Source: Paenimyroides ummariense (GTDB taxonomy: Bacteria; Bacteroidota; Bacteroidia; Flavobacteriales; Flavobacteriaceae). Taken from it: a DNA stretch of 64,000 nt. The notes beneath the pieces are model-generated. The model was given only the letters and a program-made list of their open reading frames with translations. It searched no databases and was not told the DNA's origin. The position numbers were made by a program, and so were the translations under genes. The stretch's first letter is position 1, and each line of letters begins with the position of its first letter. Shown here piece after piece: positions 54,750-62,850 of this stretch. Location of the stretch: the NCBI RefSeq assembly GCF_900115115.1, contig NZ_FOVI01000002.1, positions 186,001 to 250,000 of the forward strand, given 5' to 3'.

Positions 54750-55470
54750 TACATTTGTAATTGGCGATATTCACGGAGGTTTAAAAGCATTGCAGCAGGT
54801 TTTAAACCGTGCAAATGTTACTACCAATGATAAGCTGATTTTTTTAGGCGATTATGTTGACGGATGGAGCGAAACACCTGCTGTTCTAGATTTTCTGATT
54901 GATTTATCGGCAACCTATTCCTGTGTTTTTATGCAAGGAAATCACGAAGAAATGTTGTTAAAATGGCTAAAGAAAGAAGATGATAACGAACTATGGCGTT
55001 TTCATGGCGGCGAAGTTACTGTGCAATCGTATCAGAATATTCCGTTAAGAACTATAGAAAAACATATTTCTTTTCTTGAAAAACTGAACGAATATTACAT
55101 AGATGACAAAAACCGATTGTTTGTACATGCCGGTTTTACACATTTAAAGGGAGTTGCTTTTGAATATTTTCGTGGTATGTTTTGGTGGGATCGCACTCTT
55201 TGGGAAACTGCTATGGCTGTTGATGGCAATTTAAGTGCGGACAATGTACGCTATCCGCAGCGTTTAAAACTCTACAAAGAAATTTACGTGGGACACACGC
55301 CGGTTATACGTTTTGGCGCATCGGCGCCCATGAATTTTGCAAATGTTTGGAATGTTGATACAGGGGCAGCCTTTACCGGAAAACTATCCATTTTAAACGT
55401 TGATACTAAGGAATACTGGCAAAGCGATTCGCTTCCTGATTTATATCCTGCCGAAAAAGGAAGAAATTAA
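54742..55470 (+). CDS. Calcineurin-like Ser/Thr phosphatase or dinucleotide hydrolase
   Basis: A 242-residue PP1/PP2A-like metallophosphoesterase: GDIHGGLKAL (near residue 8), GDYVDGWSET, GNHEEM, HAGFTH and VGHTPV. This motif set is shared by bacterial Ser/Thr phosphatases and ApaH-like Ap4A hydrolases; the protein is near the length of both. Start overlaps the AlbA_2 gene by 8 nt. A role in a common process is inferred only from coupling. Confidence 0.85.
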   Translation: MSNTFVIGDIHGGLKALQQVLNRANVTTNDKLIFLGDYVDGWSETPAVLDFLIDLSATYSCVFMQGNHEEMLLKWLKKEDDNELWRFHGGEVTVQSYQNIPLRTIEKHISFLEKLNEYYIDDKNRLFVHAGFTHLKGVAFEYFRGMFWWDRTLWETAMAVDGNLSADNVRYPQRLKLYKEIYVGHTPVIRFGASAPMNFANVWNVDTGAAFTGKLSILNVDTKEYWQSDSLPDLYPAEKGRN

Positions 55471-55483
55471 ATACAAAAATTTT

Positions 55484-55491
55484 TATATTTG
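55484..55491 (+). promoter_or_regulatory. Putative -7 promoter element of the OmpW-like gene
   Basis: TATATTTG matches TAnnTTTG, 11 bp before the ATG 55503 (or 17 bp before ATG 55509). No -33 match. Confidence 0.5.
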
Positions 55492-55502
55492 TCAAAAATA
55501 TC

Positions 55503-56069
55503 ATGATTATGAAAAGATTACTTTTAGCAGTTTGCGCTTTAGTGGGCACAGCAAACGCACAGGCACAGGCTTTAAACGAAGTAGAATTAAACATTTTTAA
55601 TACGATTGTAAACCAATCTGTTGAAATTGGTTACGAGCATTTTATCGATCAAGACCAATCAATCGGAGTAGATTTATTAATTAACGATCGTTTTTCGTAC
55701 TACGGACAAAACAAAAAAGAAGGAAAATTCAAGCAGTTCAACACCAATGCTATTGCCGTAAACTACAGCTTTTATTTTGGCGGGAAAGAAGGTGAACATG
55801 CATCGGGCTTTTACGCACAACCGTTCTTAAAATACCGTTTTGGTGATTACGAACACGATGTAGAAATCGCTAAAAGCGTTTATGAAAGACAAAAAGTAGA
55901 TATGAATTCATTCATTATCGGAGTAGGAGCAGGATACAAATTGGTTAAAAACGATGCCTTTACAGTTTCACCTTTTGTAAATATTGGTAGAAATTTTAGT
56001 CAAGAAGTTTCTGATGAATTTATGGGAGTTGAATTAAATGCAGGTATTAATATTGGTTACCGTTTTTAA
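55503..56069 (+). CDS. Small outer-membrane beta-barrel protein
   Basis: 188 residues (ATG 55503; ATG 55509 is an alternative). Signal peptide (cleavage near AQAQ), then alternating beta strands ending in INIGYRF with C-terminal Phe, as in outer-membrane barrels. FDTIVNQSVEIGYEH-like stretch (NTIVNQSVEIGYEHF) opens the barrel. Eight strands are likely. No family named with confidence; function unknown. A strong terminator follows. Confidence 0.78.
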   Translation: MIMKRLLLAVCALVGTANAQAQALNEVELNIFNTIVNQSVEIGYEHFIDQDQSIGVDLLINDRFSYYGQNKKEGKFKQFNTNAIAVNYSFYFGGKEGEHASGFYAQPFLKYRFGDYEHDVEIAKSVYERQKVDMNSFIIGVGAGYKLVKNDAFTVSPFVNIGRNFSQEVSDEFMGVELNAGINIGYRF

Positions 56070-56090
56070 TAAAAGATAATTATAAAATAA

Positions 56091-56125
56091 AAAAGCTGTT
56101 TCAATTTGAAACAGCTTTTTTTTAT
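56091..56125. terminator. Bidirectional terminator between convergent genes
   Basis: Perfect 12-bp arms AAAAGCTGTTTC / GAAACAGCTTTT around AATTT, with T and A runs. It serves the barrel gene (+) and the M13 peptidase (-). Confidence 0.9.
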
Positions 56126-56126
56126 T

Positions 56127-58178
56127 TTACCATATTTTTACGCGGTTTTCCGGTTTAATGTACAACTTGTTTTCTGGTGTAACATTAAAAGCTTCGTACC
56201 AAGCATCTAAATTTTGTAAAGGAACGTACGAACGATAAATTCCCGGTGCATGTGGATCGGTCTTAACCTGATTTTTCACATACTCATCACGAGATTTTGT
56301 TCTCCAAACGGTTGCCCACGAAATAAAGAAACGTTGTTCCGGAGTAAATCCGTTGATTTTTTCCTGTGGATTGTTCTTTAAGAAAATCTGTAAACCATCG
56401 TAAGCAGCGGTAATTCCGCCTAAATCGCCAATGTTTTCTCCTAAAGTAAAATCTCCATCAACATAAATACCGCTGAAAGGTTGCAACGCACTGTATTGTG
56501 CTGCCAAGCTTTTTCCTAATTTGGTAAACTGCGTTAAATCGCTTGGTTGCCACCAGTCAACTAAATTACCATCGGCATTGTATCGCGCACCAGAATCATC
56601 AAAACCATGCGAAATCTCGTGACCAATTACTGCGCCAATTCCACCATAATTAACTGCTTCGTCTGCTTTGTAATCATAGAATGGCGGTTGTAAAATAGCT
56701 GCCGGGAAAACAATTTCGTTATAAGCCGGGTTGTAATACGCGTTTACCATTTGTGGCGGCATACCCCATTTGGTTTTATCAACAGGTTTTCCGTATTCTG
56801 CAAAATTCTTTTTAATACCCCATTCGGTAATAGCTTTCATGTTATCGAAATAAGTTCCTTTTTCTGTCGGACTTTTAACAGTAAGTTTTGAATAATCTTC
56901 CCATTTGTCAGGATATCCAATTTTAATACTCAATTTCGCCAACTTATCTAATGCACCCTGACGTGTTGCAGGAGCCATCCAAGGAAGGTTTTTAATACGA
57001 TTTTCGTATGCTTTCACAACGTTTTCAATCATTTCCTTCGCTTTTGCTTTTGCTTCAGCAGGGAATTTTTTCTCTACATATAATTTTCCTAAAGCTTCGC
57101 CTAACGAACTGTTTACAATGTTAACTGCACGTTCTTCGATTGGTTTTTGCTTTTGTGCGCCCGATAAAACTTTGCTGAAAAACTCCCAGTTTGCTTTTTC
57201 TAATTCAGGAGACAACATAGAAGCGGAACCGTTGATTACGTTCCATGTTAGGTAGGCTTTTAAATCTTCGATAGGTGTAGTTTTAAGCAATTCGTTCATT
57301 TTAGCCAATGCTTTTGGCTGAGAAACCACTACGGTATCGATATTCTTTAAACCTGTTTTATCAAAATAAGCCGACCAATTAATGTTTGATGCGATGCTTT
57401 GCAGTTTGGTAACAGGCATTGGGTTATAGGTTTTACGATCGTCACGTAACTCTACACGAGTTAATTCTGCTTCAGATATTTTAGTTTCAAACGCTAAAAC
57501 TTTTGCTGCTTTTGCTGTAGCATCCGCTTCACTATTGCCGACAGCTTTAAGCATACGGGCAACATGTTTTTCGTATTTGTTACGAATTTCTGTTGTTTCG
57601 GCATCTTTCAATAAATAATAATCGCGTTCGCCTAATCCGGTTGAAGTTCCGTAGACATAGACCACGTTTTTGTTTGAATCTAACGCATCAGCACTTACAT
57701 ACGTACCGAATAATCCTGTTCCACCTTTAAAAATAGTCGATTGAATCAACGCATTTACATCATCAATCGTTTTAATAGCTGCAATTTGTGCCAAATCAGC
57801 TTCGATAGGTTTAATGCCTAAGTTGGCACGCGAAACCGTATCTAAATAGGTTTTGTATAGATTTACCGCTTTGCCTTCATCAGAACTTGATTTTAAATCT
57901 TTGTTATTAGCAGCTTCTTTCAGCATGTTCAAAACATCCAAATCGGTATTTTTAGCCAGCTCATCAAAACTACCCCAAGTTGATTTATCTGCAGGAATTT
58001 CGGTTTTATCGAACCATTTACCATTTACAAAACGGTAAAAATCATCGCCCGGTTTAACGGTAGTATCCATGTACTGTAAGGCGATACCGTGTGTTTGGTT
58101 GTCTGTTTCTGCCTTGTCTTTTTTACAAGACGTTAATGCCAAAACAGCCAGCAAACTTAGTTGCGTTATTTTTTTCAT
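56127..58178 (-). CDS. M13 family metallopeptidase, lipoprotein form
   Basis: Neprilysin-like zinc endopeptidase, 683 residues, anchored by a lipoprotein signal (lipobox LTSC, Cys18). N-terminal M13_N domain (about 30-420, starts GIALQYMDTTVKPGDDFYRFVNGKW) and M13 catalytic domain with GHEISHGFDD (HExxH), GENIGDLGG (third ligand Glu and Asp), and the C-terminal RVKIW. Paralogue of the next gene upstream (58252-60306), with most of the sequence shared. Confidence 0.93.
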   Translation of the reverse strand: MKKITQLSLLAVLALTSCKKDKAETDNQTHGIALQYMDTTVKPGDDFYRFVNGKWFDKTEIPADKSTWGSFDELAKNTDLDVLNMLKEAANNKDLKSSSDEGKAVNLYKTYLDTVSRANLGIKPIEADLAQIAAIKTIDDVNALIQSTIFKGGTGLFGTYVSADALDSNKNVVYVYGTSTGLGERDYYLLKDAETTEIRNKYEKHVARMLKAVGNSEADATAKAAKVLAFETKISEAELTRVELRDDRKTYNPMPVTKLQSIASNINWSAYFDKTGLKNIDTVVVSQPKALAKMNELLKTTPIEDLKAYLTWNVINGSASMLSPELEKANWEFFSKVLSGAQKQKPIEERAVNIVNSSLGEALGKLYVEKKFPAEAKAKAKEMIENVVKAYENRIKNLPWMAPATRQGALDKLAKLSIKIGYPDKWEDYSKLTVKSPTEKGTYFDNMKAITEWGIKKNFAEYGKPVDKTKWGMPPQMVNAYYNPAYNEIVFPAAILQPPFYDYKADEAVNYGGIGAVIGHEISHGFDDSGARYNADGNLVDWWQPSDLTQFTKLGKSLAAQYSALQPFSGIYVDGDFTLGENIGDLGGITAAYDGLQIFLKNNPQEKINGFTPEQRFFISWATVWRTKSRDEYVKNQVKTDPHAPGIYRSYVPLQNLDAWYEAFNVTPENKLYIKPENRVKIW

Positions 58179-58211
58179 TCGTTAAAAAAGTTAATTTTCT
58201 AAAATTAGTAT

Positions 58212-58241
58212 AAAAAAACGGCAATTGTTACATTGCCGTTT
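58212..58241 (-). terminator. Terminator between the two M13 genes
   Basis: AAACGGCAAT / ATTGCCGTTT arms with TGTTAC-type loop; on the minus strand followed by TTTTT. It lies 10 bp beyond the stop of the 58252-60306 gene, so the second gene may be transcribed separately. Confidence 0.8.
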
Positions 58242-58251
58242 AAGATTGTTT

Positions 58252-60306
58252 TTACCAGATTTTTACTCGATTTTCTGGTGAAACGTATAATTTATCGCCT
58301 GGTTTAATGTCGAAAGCTTTGTACCAAGAATCAACATTTTGCAAAGGCACATACGAACGGTACATTCCCGGAGCGTGTGGATCGGTTTTTACCTGATTTT
58401 TAATGGCTTCATCGCGCATTTTCGTTCTCCAGATGGTTCCCCACGAAATAAAGAAACGTTGTTCAGGCGTGTATCCGTCGATTAATCCCGGACGACCTTT
58501 ATCTTTTAAATACAACTGTAATCCGTCGTACGCAGCGTTCACTCCACCTAAATCTCCAATGTTTTCTCCTAACGTAAATTTACCATCTACAAACGTATTC
58601 GGTAGCGGTTCTAAAGCCGAGTATTGATCTGCCAAAGCGCCGCCTAATCCTGTAAATTGCTTTAAATCGTCTTCTGTCCACCAGTTCACCAAGTTACCGT
58701 CGGCATTGTATCGAGAACCAGAATCATCGAATCCATGCGAAATTTCGTGACCAATTACCGCTCCAATTCCACCAAAATTCACAGCCATATCGGCTTTATA
58801 ATCGTAAAAAGGTGGTTGCAAAATAGCTGCCGGAAACACAATTTCGTTGTTTGTTGGGTTAAAATACGCGTTTACCGTTTGTGGCGACATACCCCATTTA
58901 GTTTTATCTACCGGTTTGCCGTATTCTGCCATGTTTTTAGCAAAACGCCAGCTTGCAACATTTTTCATGTTTTCGTAATAGGTTCCGCCGTTTTCAGGTG
59001 CTTTAATTTCAACCTTTGAATAATCTTCCCATTTGTCAGGATATCCGATTTTTACTGTTGATTTACGCAATTTTTCAATCGCTCCCTGACGAGTAGCAGG
59101 AGTCATCCAAGGTAGATTGTTGATACGGTTTTCAAACGCCAAGAAAACATAATCGATCATTTCTTTTGCCTTTGCTTTTGCTTCTGGCGGGAATTTCTTT
59201 TCAACATACAGTTTACCCAAAGCTTCGCCAACCGTTCCGTTTACAACCTGCAACGCACGCTCTTCAATTGGGCGTTGCGCAATAGCTCCGGTTAAGGTTT
59301 TGCTGTAAAAATCAAAATTCGCTTCATCAATCGCAGTGGTTAAAACTCCGGTGTTTTTGTTGATCAACATCCAACGTAAATACGCTTTCAATTCATCTGC
59401 ACTAGCTGTTTTAAAGATATTTTCTAATGTTTCCATGTATTTTGGCATAGAAACCACAATTTGATCTACATTTTTTAATCCGGCTGCCGATAAATAGTTG
59501 TTCCAATTAACTGTTGGAGTTAATTTTTGCAATTCGGCAACCGACATTGGGTTGTAGGTTTTTCTACGATCGCGACGTTCAACACGGTCTAAACGTGCTT
59601 CTGCCATTTTAGTTTCTAAAGCAACAACTTGTGCTGCCTGTTTTTTAGCCGATGCTTCATCAATTCCTAAAAATTGCAACATACGGGCAACGTGTACTTC
59701 GTATTTCTGCTTTTTATCTTGCGAATCGGCATCTTTAGAAACATAATAATCGCGGTCTGGTAAACCAATACTTCCCGGAGAAACGTAAATAGTGTTTTTG
59801 TTAGAATCCATAGCATCTGCACCAACATACAATCCAAAAAAGCCTAAACTGCCTTCGGGCATTTTTTCTTTTAATAATGCAACAACGTCATTAGCATTTT
59901 TAATTTTGTTGATTTGATCTAATGTAGATTGAATAGGTGTAATACCTAATTTGTTGCGGGTATCTAAATCCAAATAAGTTTTAAAAACGTTAACTGCTTT
60001 CATTTGATCCGATTTTGGATCTAACTTTTTATTGTTAACCGCTTCTTTTAAAATGGTCAACGCATCAATATCGGTATTTTGGCGTAATTCATCAAAACTT
60101 CCCCAACGCGTTCTATCGGCAGGAATTTCGGTTTTATCAAACCATTCGCCATTCACATATCTAAAGAAATCATCGCCCGGTTTCACGTTTTTATCCATGT
60201 ATTCCAAGTTGATTCCGTGACTTTCTGCAGATTTATCTTGTGCCTGTATTGTTGATGTTGCAATCATTAATAAAGTTGCAGGCAAGAATAGAAATTTTTT
60301 ATTCAT
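58252..60306 (-). CDS. M13 family metallopeptidase, secreted form
   Basis: 684-residue neprilysin-like peptidase with an ordinary signal peptide (1-22, TIQAQ) rather than a lipobox, followed by GINLEYMDKNVKPGDDFFRYVNGEW, GHEISHGFDD and GENIGDLGG. It is a tandem paralogue of the lipoprotein copy, with closely matched sequence across the full length (both end in NRVKIW). A -7 element lies at 60334-60341. Confidence 0.93.
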   Translation of the reverse strand: MNKKFLFLPATLLMIATSTIQAQDKSAESHGINLEYMDKNVKPGDDFFRYVNGEWFDKTEIPADRTRWGSFDELRQNTDIDALTILKEAVNNKKLDPKSDQMKAVNVFKTYLDLDTRNKLGITPIQSTLDQINKIKNANDVVALLKEKMPEGSLGFFGLYVGADAMDSNKNTIYVSPGSIGLPDRDYYVSKDADSQDKKQKYEVHVARMLQFLGIDEASAKKQAAQVVALETKMAEARLDRVERRDRRKTYNPMSVAELQKLTPTVNWNNYLSAAGLKNVDQIVVSMPKYMETLENIFKTASADELKAYLRWMLINKNTGVLTTAIDEANFDFYSKTLTGAIAQRPIEERALQVVNGTVGEALGKLYVEKKFPPEAKAKAKEMIDYVFLAFENRINNLPWMTPATRQGAIEKLRKSTVKIGYPDKWEDYSKVEIKAPENGGTYYENMKNVASWRFAKNMAEYGKPVDKTKWGMSPQTVNAYFNPTNNEIVFPAAILQPPFYDYKADMAVNFGGIGAVIGHEISHGFDDSGSRYNADGNLVNWWTEDDLKQFTGLGGALADQYSALEPLPNTFVDGKFTLGENIGDLGGVNAAYDGLQLYLKDKGRPGLIDGYTPEQRFFISWGTIWRTKMRDEAIKNQVKTDPHAPGMYRSYVPLQNVDSWYKAFDIKPGDKLYVSPENRVKIW

Positions 60307-60333
60307 ATTTGTTGTTAGATCTATTGTTTAAAA

Positions 60334-60341
60334 CAAATATA
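60334..60341 (-). promoter_or_regulatory. Putative -7 promoter element of the M13 tandem
   Basis: Minus strand reads TATATTTG (TAnnTTTG), 27 bp before the start codon at 60306. Confidence 0.45.
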
Positions 60342-60390
60342 GGAATTTATAGAAGAAAGATTGCTTTAGAAAGCTATAATCATAGTATAG

Positions 60391-60426
60391 AAAAGCCTCA
60401 AACTATATAATAGTTTAAGGCTTTTT
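60391..60426. terminator. Probable terminator downstream of the 64-residue gene
   Basis: AAAAGCCT-C-AAACTA / TAGTTT-A-AGGCTTTT arms, with one internal mismatch and an TATAA-like loop, followed by T on the plus strand and A/T on the other side. It lies between the M13 promoter and the 60484-60678 gene. Confidence 0.65.
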
Positions 60427-60483
60427 AAAATAAAAATGAATACCATTTGAACAGAAAACAATCTTTAAATTAGTAAAGAGCTG

Positions 60484-60678
60484 TTAATTGGCGGTCATTT
60501 TTTTTAAACAACTTTTTAGATTTACTGATTTGTTAGTAATTGGCGGTAAAATTGAACGAATAGAAAAACCTAATAAAATTCCCCCTCCAATTGTCAAATA
60601 ATCGCTCTGTTGTTTTATTCCTTCAAAAATTATGAAGATGAATAATAAAATACTTATGAATAAAATTACTTTTTTCAT
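60484..60678 (-). CDS. 64-residue two-helix membrane protein
   Basis: Unknown small protein with two hydrophobic segments (about 4-19 and 28-44) separated by a short polar loop (EGIKQQSDY), a Gly-rich second segment (TIGGGILLGF) and a basic tail. It is encoded 11 bp downstream of the Gly-rich lipoprotein gene in the same direction. Very AT-rich. No family recognised. Confidence 0.65.
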   Translation of the reverse strand: MKKVILFISILLFIFIIFEGIKQQSDYLTIGGGILLGFSIRSILPPITNKSVNLKSCLKKMTAN

Positions 60679-60689
60679 AGTAAGATTGT

Positions 60690-61517
60690 TTAGTTATTTA
60701 ACCACAGCATAGTGCTAGAGTTTAATATTGCTATATAAATTAATATAGATTTTTTATCTTCAGGTGTCAAAGTATTATCATTGCTTATAATATTTTGAAC
60801 TGATAATAAGTATGCTGAAATATTAGAATCCTCTATAGTATTTAAATTCCCATTTATTGTATTAACAATTTCTTTTTGAAAAGCATTTAATCTGAATGAG
60901 TTCATAAAATTTTCGTGATTGAAATTGTCCATTACACTATTTTCATTAGCTTTACTTATGATATTTACTAAATTATTTTCATTTTGAATAAAAGCTAATG
61001 ATATATCTTCTTCATCATAAAAATTATTTGATAACATATAATTTCTTAATTCTGACTCCAAACTATTATTAATTATGTTTGCCTTAATATTATTATCAAT
61101 TGCATTTTTCATTAATACATTATGGTTTTTACCGAAATGTCCATAAATAAATAACTCATTGTTATCTACCGGTAATTCAATTTCTTCATTTTCAGAAGAA
61201 ATTTTTTTAGATGTTCTCAAATAAGGTTCTACTGTTAAAGTGGAAAGAAAACCACCCCATAGAGTTCCGTATGGACCAGCGCCTGAAGAAATTAAACCTC
61301 CAATTGCATCCGCTATTCCTAACTTAATTGCTTTATTTCTATCTATTGGTTTTTTATTACCATAAGTAGAATAAGTTTCACTTTTCTTTTGAAATGTTTT
61401 AGCAGATTGATTAATTTTTTGAACTAAATTATTCTCTTCATTAACAGGAAGAGTTTCAGAATTTTCACAGCTTGTTAATAAAGCTATACTAACGAATAAT
61501 AACAAAAATTTCTTCAT
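60690..61517 (-). CDS. Lipoprotein of unknown function with a glycine-rich hydrophobic segment
   Basis: 275 residues with lipobox LTSC (Cys17). After a polar linker comes a short Gly/Ala-rich hydrophobic stretch (about 70-92, IADAIGGLISSGAGPYG, GGFLST), the type of helical segment seen in bacteriocin-like and double-Gly peptides, then about 180 residues rich in Asn/Glu/Ile, predicted helical. I do not recognise the family. Very AT-rich codon use, own promoter region with a 16-bp palindrome, and a small membrane protein next to it suggest an accessory unit. Confidence 0.65.
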   Translation of the reverse strand: MKKFLLLFVSIALLTSCENSETLPVNEENNLVQKINQSAKTFQKKSETYSTYGNKKPIDRNKAIKLGIADAIGGLISSGAGPYGTLWGGFLSTLTVEPYLRTSKKISSENEEIELPVDNNELFIYGHFGKNHNVLMKNAIDNNIKANIINNSLESELRNYMLSNNFYDEEDISLAFIQNENNLVNIISKANENSVMDNFNHENFMNSFRLNAFQKEIVNTINGNLNTIEDSNISAYLLSVQNIISNDNTLTPEDKKSILIYIAILNSSTMLWLNN

Positions 61518-61561
61518 GATAATTATAATTTAAAATTACAATAAAACAAATAATAATTGGT

Positions 61562-61577
61562 ATTGATAGCTATCAAT
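61562..61577. promoter_or_regulatory. Palindromic operator candidate upstream of the 60690-61517 gene
   Basis: ATTGATAGCTATCAAT is a perfect 16-bp palindrome 45 bp before the start codon. Next to it (61580-61587) the minus strand reads TAAATTTG, so the palindrome would overlap the predicted transcription start. The rest of the 238-bp gap 61518-61755 holds the SCO1 promoter and nothing else I can name. Confidence 0.4.
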
Positions 61578-61732
61578 TGCAAATTTAAATACAAAAACAA
61601 TCTTATTTATCTTAAATTTTTATTAATTTTATTATAAAATATTTTTAAATCACTATTGTCAAAAATAAAAACTAAACGCAATTAAAAGACTGTTTTATAA
61701 CTTATTTAACCGTTTTTAGCTGAAACGTTTTG

Positions 61733-61740
61733 TAATTTTG
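61733..61740 (+). promoter_or_regulatory. Putative -7 promoter element of the SCO1 gene
   Basis: TAATTTTG matches TAnnTTTG, 15 bp before the ATG at 61756; it makes an upstream in-frame TTG at 61738 unusable as a start. Confidence 0.5.
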
Positions 61741-61755
61741 CACAAAATTTTAGTA

Positions 61756-62454
61756 ATGAAGGATCTTTTTTATCGTTACCGCTACTTGTTTTTAACCATT
61801 GGTGTATTGTCGGTTATTATTTTGTCGCTATTCTACAATGCCCTGAAACCCGAAAAACAATTGCCAATTTATACGCCTGCTATGGTGAATCCGGAATTGG
61901 TTGACAGTTTGGTTCAGCACAAAAACAATAAAATGGAGCATAAAATTGCCGATTTTTCTTTTCAGAACCAAAACAACAAAACCATTACTCAGAAAGATTA
62001 CGAAAACACTATTTACGTTGCCGATTTCTTTTTTACAACCTGCCCAACTATTTGTCCCATTATGACCGATAATATGGTGTGGCTGCAAGATAAAATTAAA
62101 GACATGCCTAACGTAAAGTTATTGTCGTTCTCTGTTACACCTGATATTGATACGCCCGAAGTTTTACGAAAATATGCCGATGAAAAAGGAGTGATAGACA
62201 GCAAATGGAACATGGTTACTGGCGATAAAAAGGATATTTATTACTTGGCAAGACAATCGTTTTTGGCGGTAAAGACCGAAACTTCAGGCGAATTGTATGA
62301 TATGGTACATACCGAAAATTTTATCTTGGTTGATAAAAATGGACGCATTCGCGGGTTTTACGACGGCACCAATTTAGACAAAGACAAAGGCGATAATACC
62401 AAAAATATGCAACAACTTTTAGAAGACATTAAATGGTTGAATGAAAAGGATTAA
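61756..62454 (+). CDS. SCO1/SenC copper-binding protein
   Basis: Thioredoxin-like copper chaperone or thiol-redox protein for cytochrome oxidase assembly, 232 residues. N-terminal membrane anchor (10-28), then FFFTTCPTICPIM with Cys96 and Cys100 (CxxxC), SVTPDIDTPEVLRKY, and the ligand His185 (DMVHTENFILVD), so the copper site is complete. Single gene followed by a probable terminator. Confidence 0.93.
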   Translation: MKDLFYRYRYLFLTIGVLSVIILSLFYNALKPEKQLPIYTPAMVNPELVDSLVQHKNNKMEHKIADFSFQNQNNKTITQKDYENTIYVADFFFTTCPTICPIMTDNMVWLQDKIKDMPNVKLLSFSVTPDIDTPEVLRKYADEKGVIDSKWNMVTGDKKDIYYLARQSFLAVKTETSGELYDMVHTENFILVDKNGRIRGFYDGTNLDKDKGDNTKNMQQLLEDIKWLNEKD

Positions 62455-62466
62455 TTGTTTTGTATA

Positions 62467-62500
62467 AATCTCACAGGTCTTTAAAACCAGTGAGGTCTGT
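62467..62500. repeat. Short intergenic palindromic repeat
   Basis: TCTCACAGGTCTTTAAAACC with AGTGAGGTCTGTG: complementary arms (CACAG...CTGTG and related) of the sort dispersed in this phylum; lies just after the SCO1 stop. No second copy seen in the window. Confidence 0.4.
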
Positions 62501-62541
62501 GCTTCAAAAAGTTAAAATATTTATAAATGTTAAGAAATTGT

Positions 62542-62579
62542 AAAGGGGAATTTTCCAAATATTGGGATTTCCCTTTTTT
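62542..62579 (+). terminator. Probable terminator between SCO1 and feoA
   Basis: AAAGGGGAA ... TTTCCCTTT with inner CCAA/TTGG pairing, followed by T-rich sequence. Confidence 0.55.
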
Positions 62580-62585
62580 AATGAG

Positions 62586-62600
62586 TAGATTTGTAATCTA
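62586..62600 (+). promoter_or_regulatory. feoA promoter with an overlapping palindrome
   Basis: The -7 element TAGATTTG (62586-62593) is inside an inverted repeat TAGATT-TGT-AATCTA. A metal-dependent repressor could bind here; this is an inference from the position, not from a known box. Confidence 0.4.
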
Positions 62601-62622
62601 AAATAATTCTAAATAAGAAGTT

Positions 62623-62844
62623 ATGACTCTTGATTTTTTAAAAAAGAGCCAAAAAGGAACCATCATTTATGTAAATGAAGAAAAAGTTCCTTTAAAATTA
62701 ATTGAAATGGGCTGCTTACCAGGAAATATGGTGGAGGTTTTGCAAATTGCACCTTTATCTGATCCAATCTACATAAAAGTAAACGATTCGTTTTTAAGTA
62801 TTCGTAAAGATTTAGCAAAAGAAATTGAAGTTGAACTGATATAA
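62623..62844 (+). CDS. feoA: FeoA: ferrous iron transport accessory protein
   Basis: 73-residue SH3-like FeoA protein: VPLKLIEMGCLPGNMVEVL and a C-terminal ILRKDLAKEIEVEL-like (SIRKDLAKEIEVEL) match the family. It is 6 bp upstream of feoB, forming the usual feoAB operon. Cytoplasmic partner of FeoB. Confidence 0.93.
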   Translation: MTLDFLKKSQKGTIIYVNEEKVPLKLIEMGCLPGNMVEVLQIAPLSDPIYIKVNDSFLSIRKDLAKEIEVELI

Positions 62845-62850
62845 CATTTA

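Noticed and set aside
60690-61517. Bacteriocin precursor
   Set aside because: The product is a 275-residue lipoprotein without a double-Gly leader peptidase site, and no export ABC transporter or modification gene is nearby; the Gly-rich segment alone is not enough.
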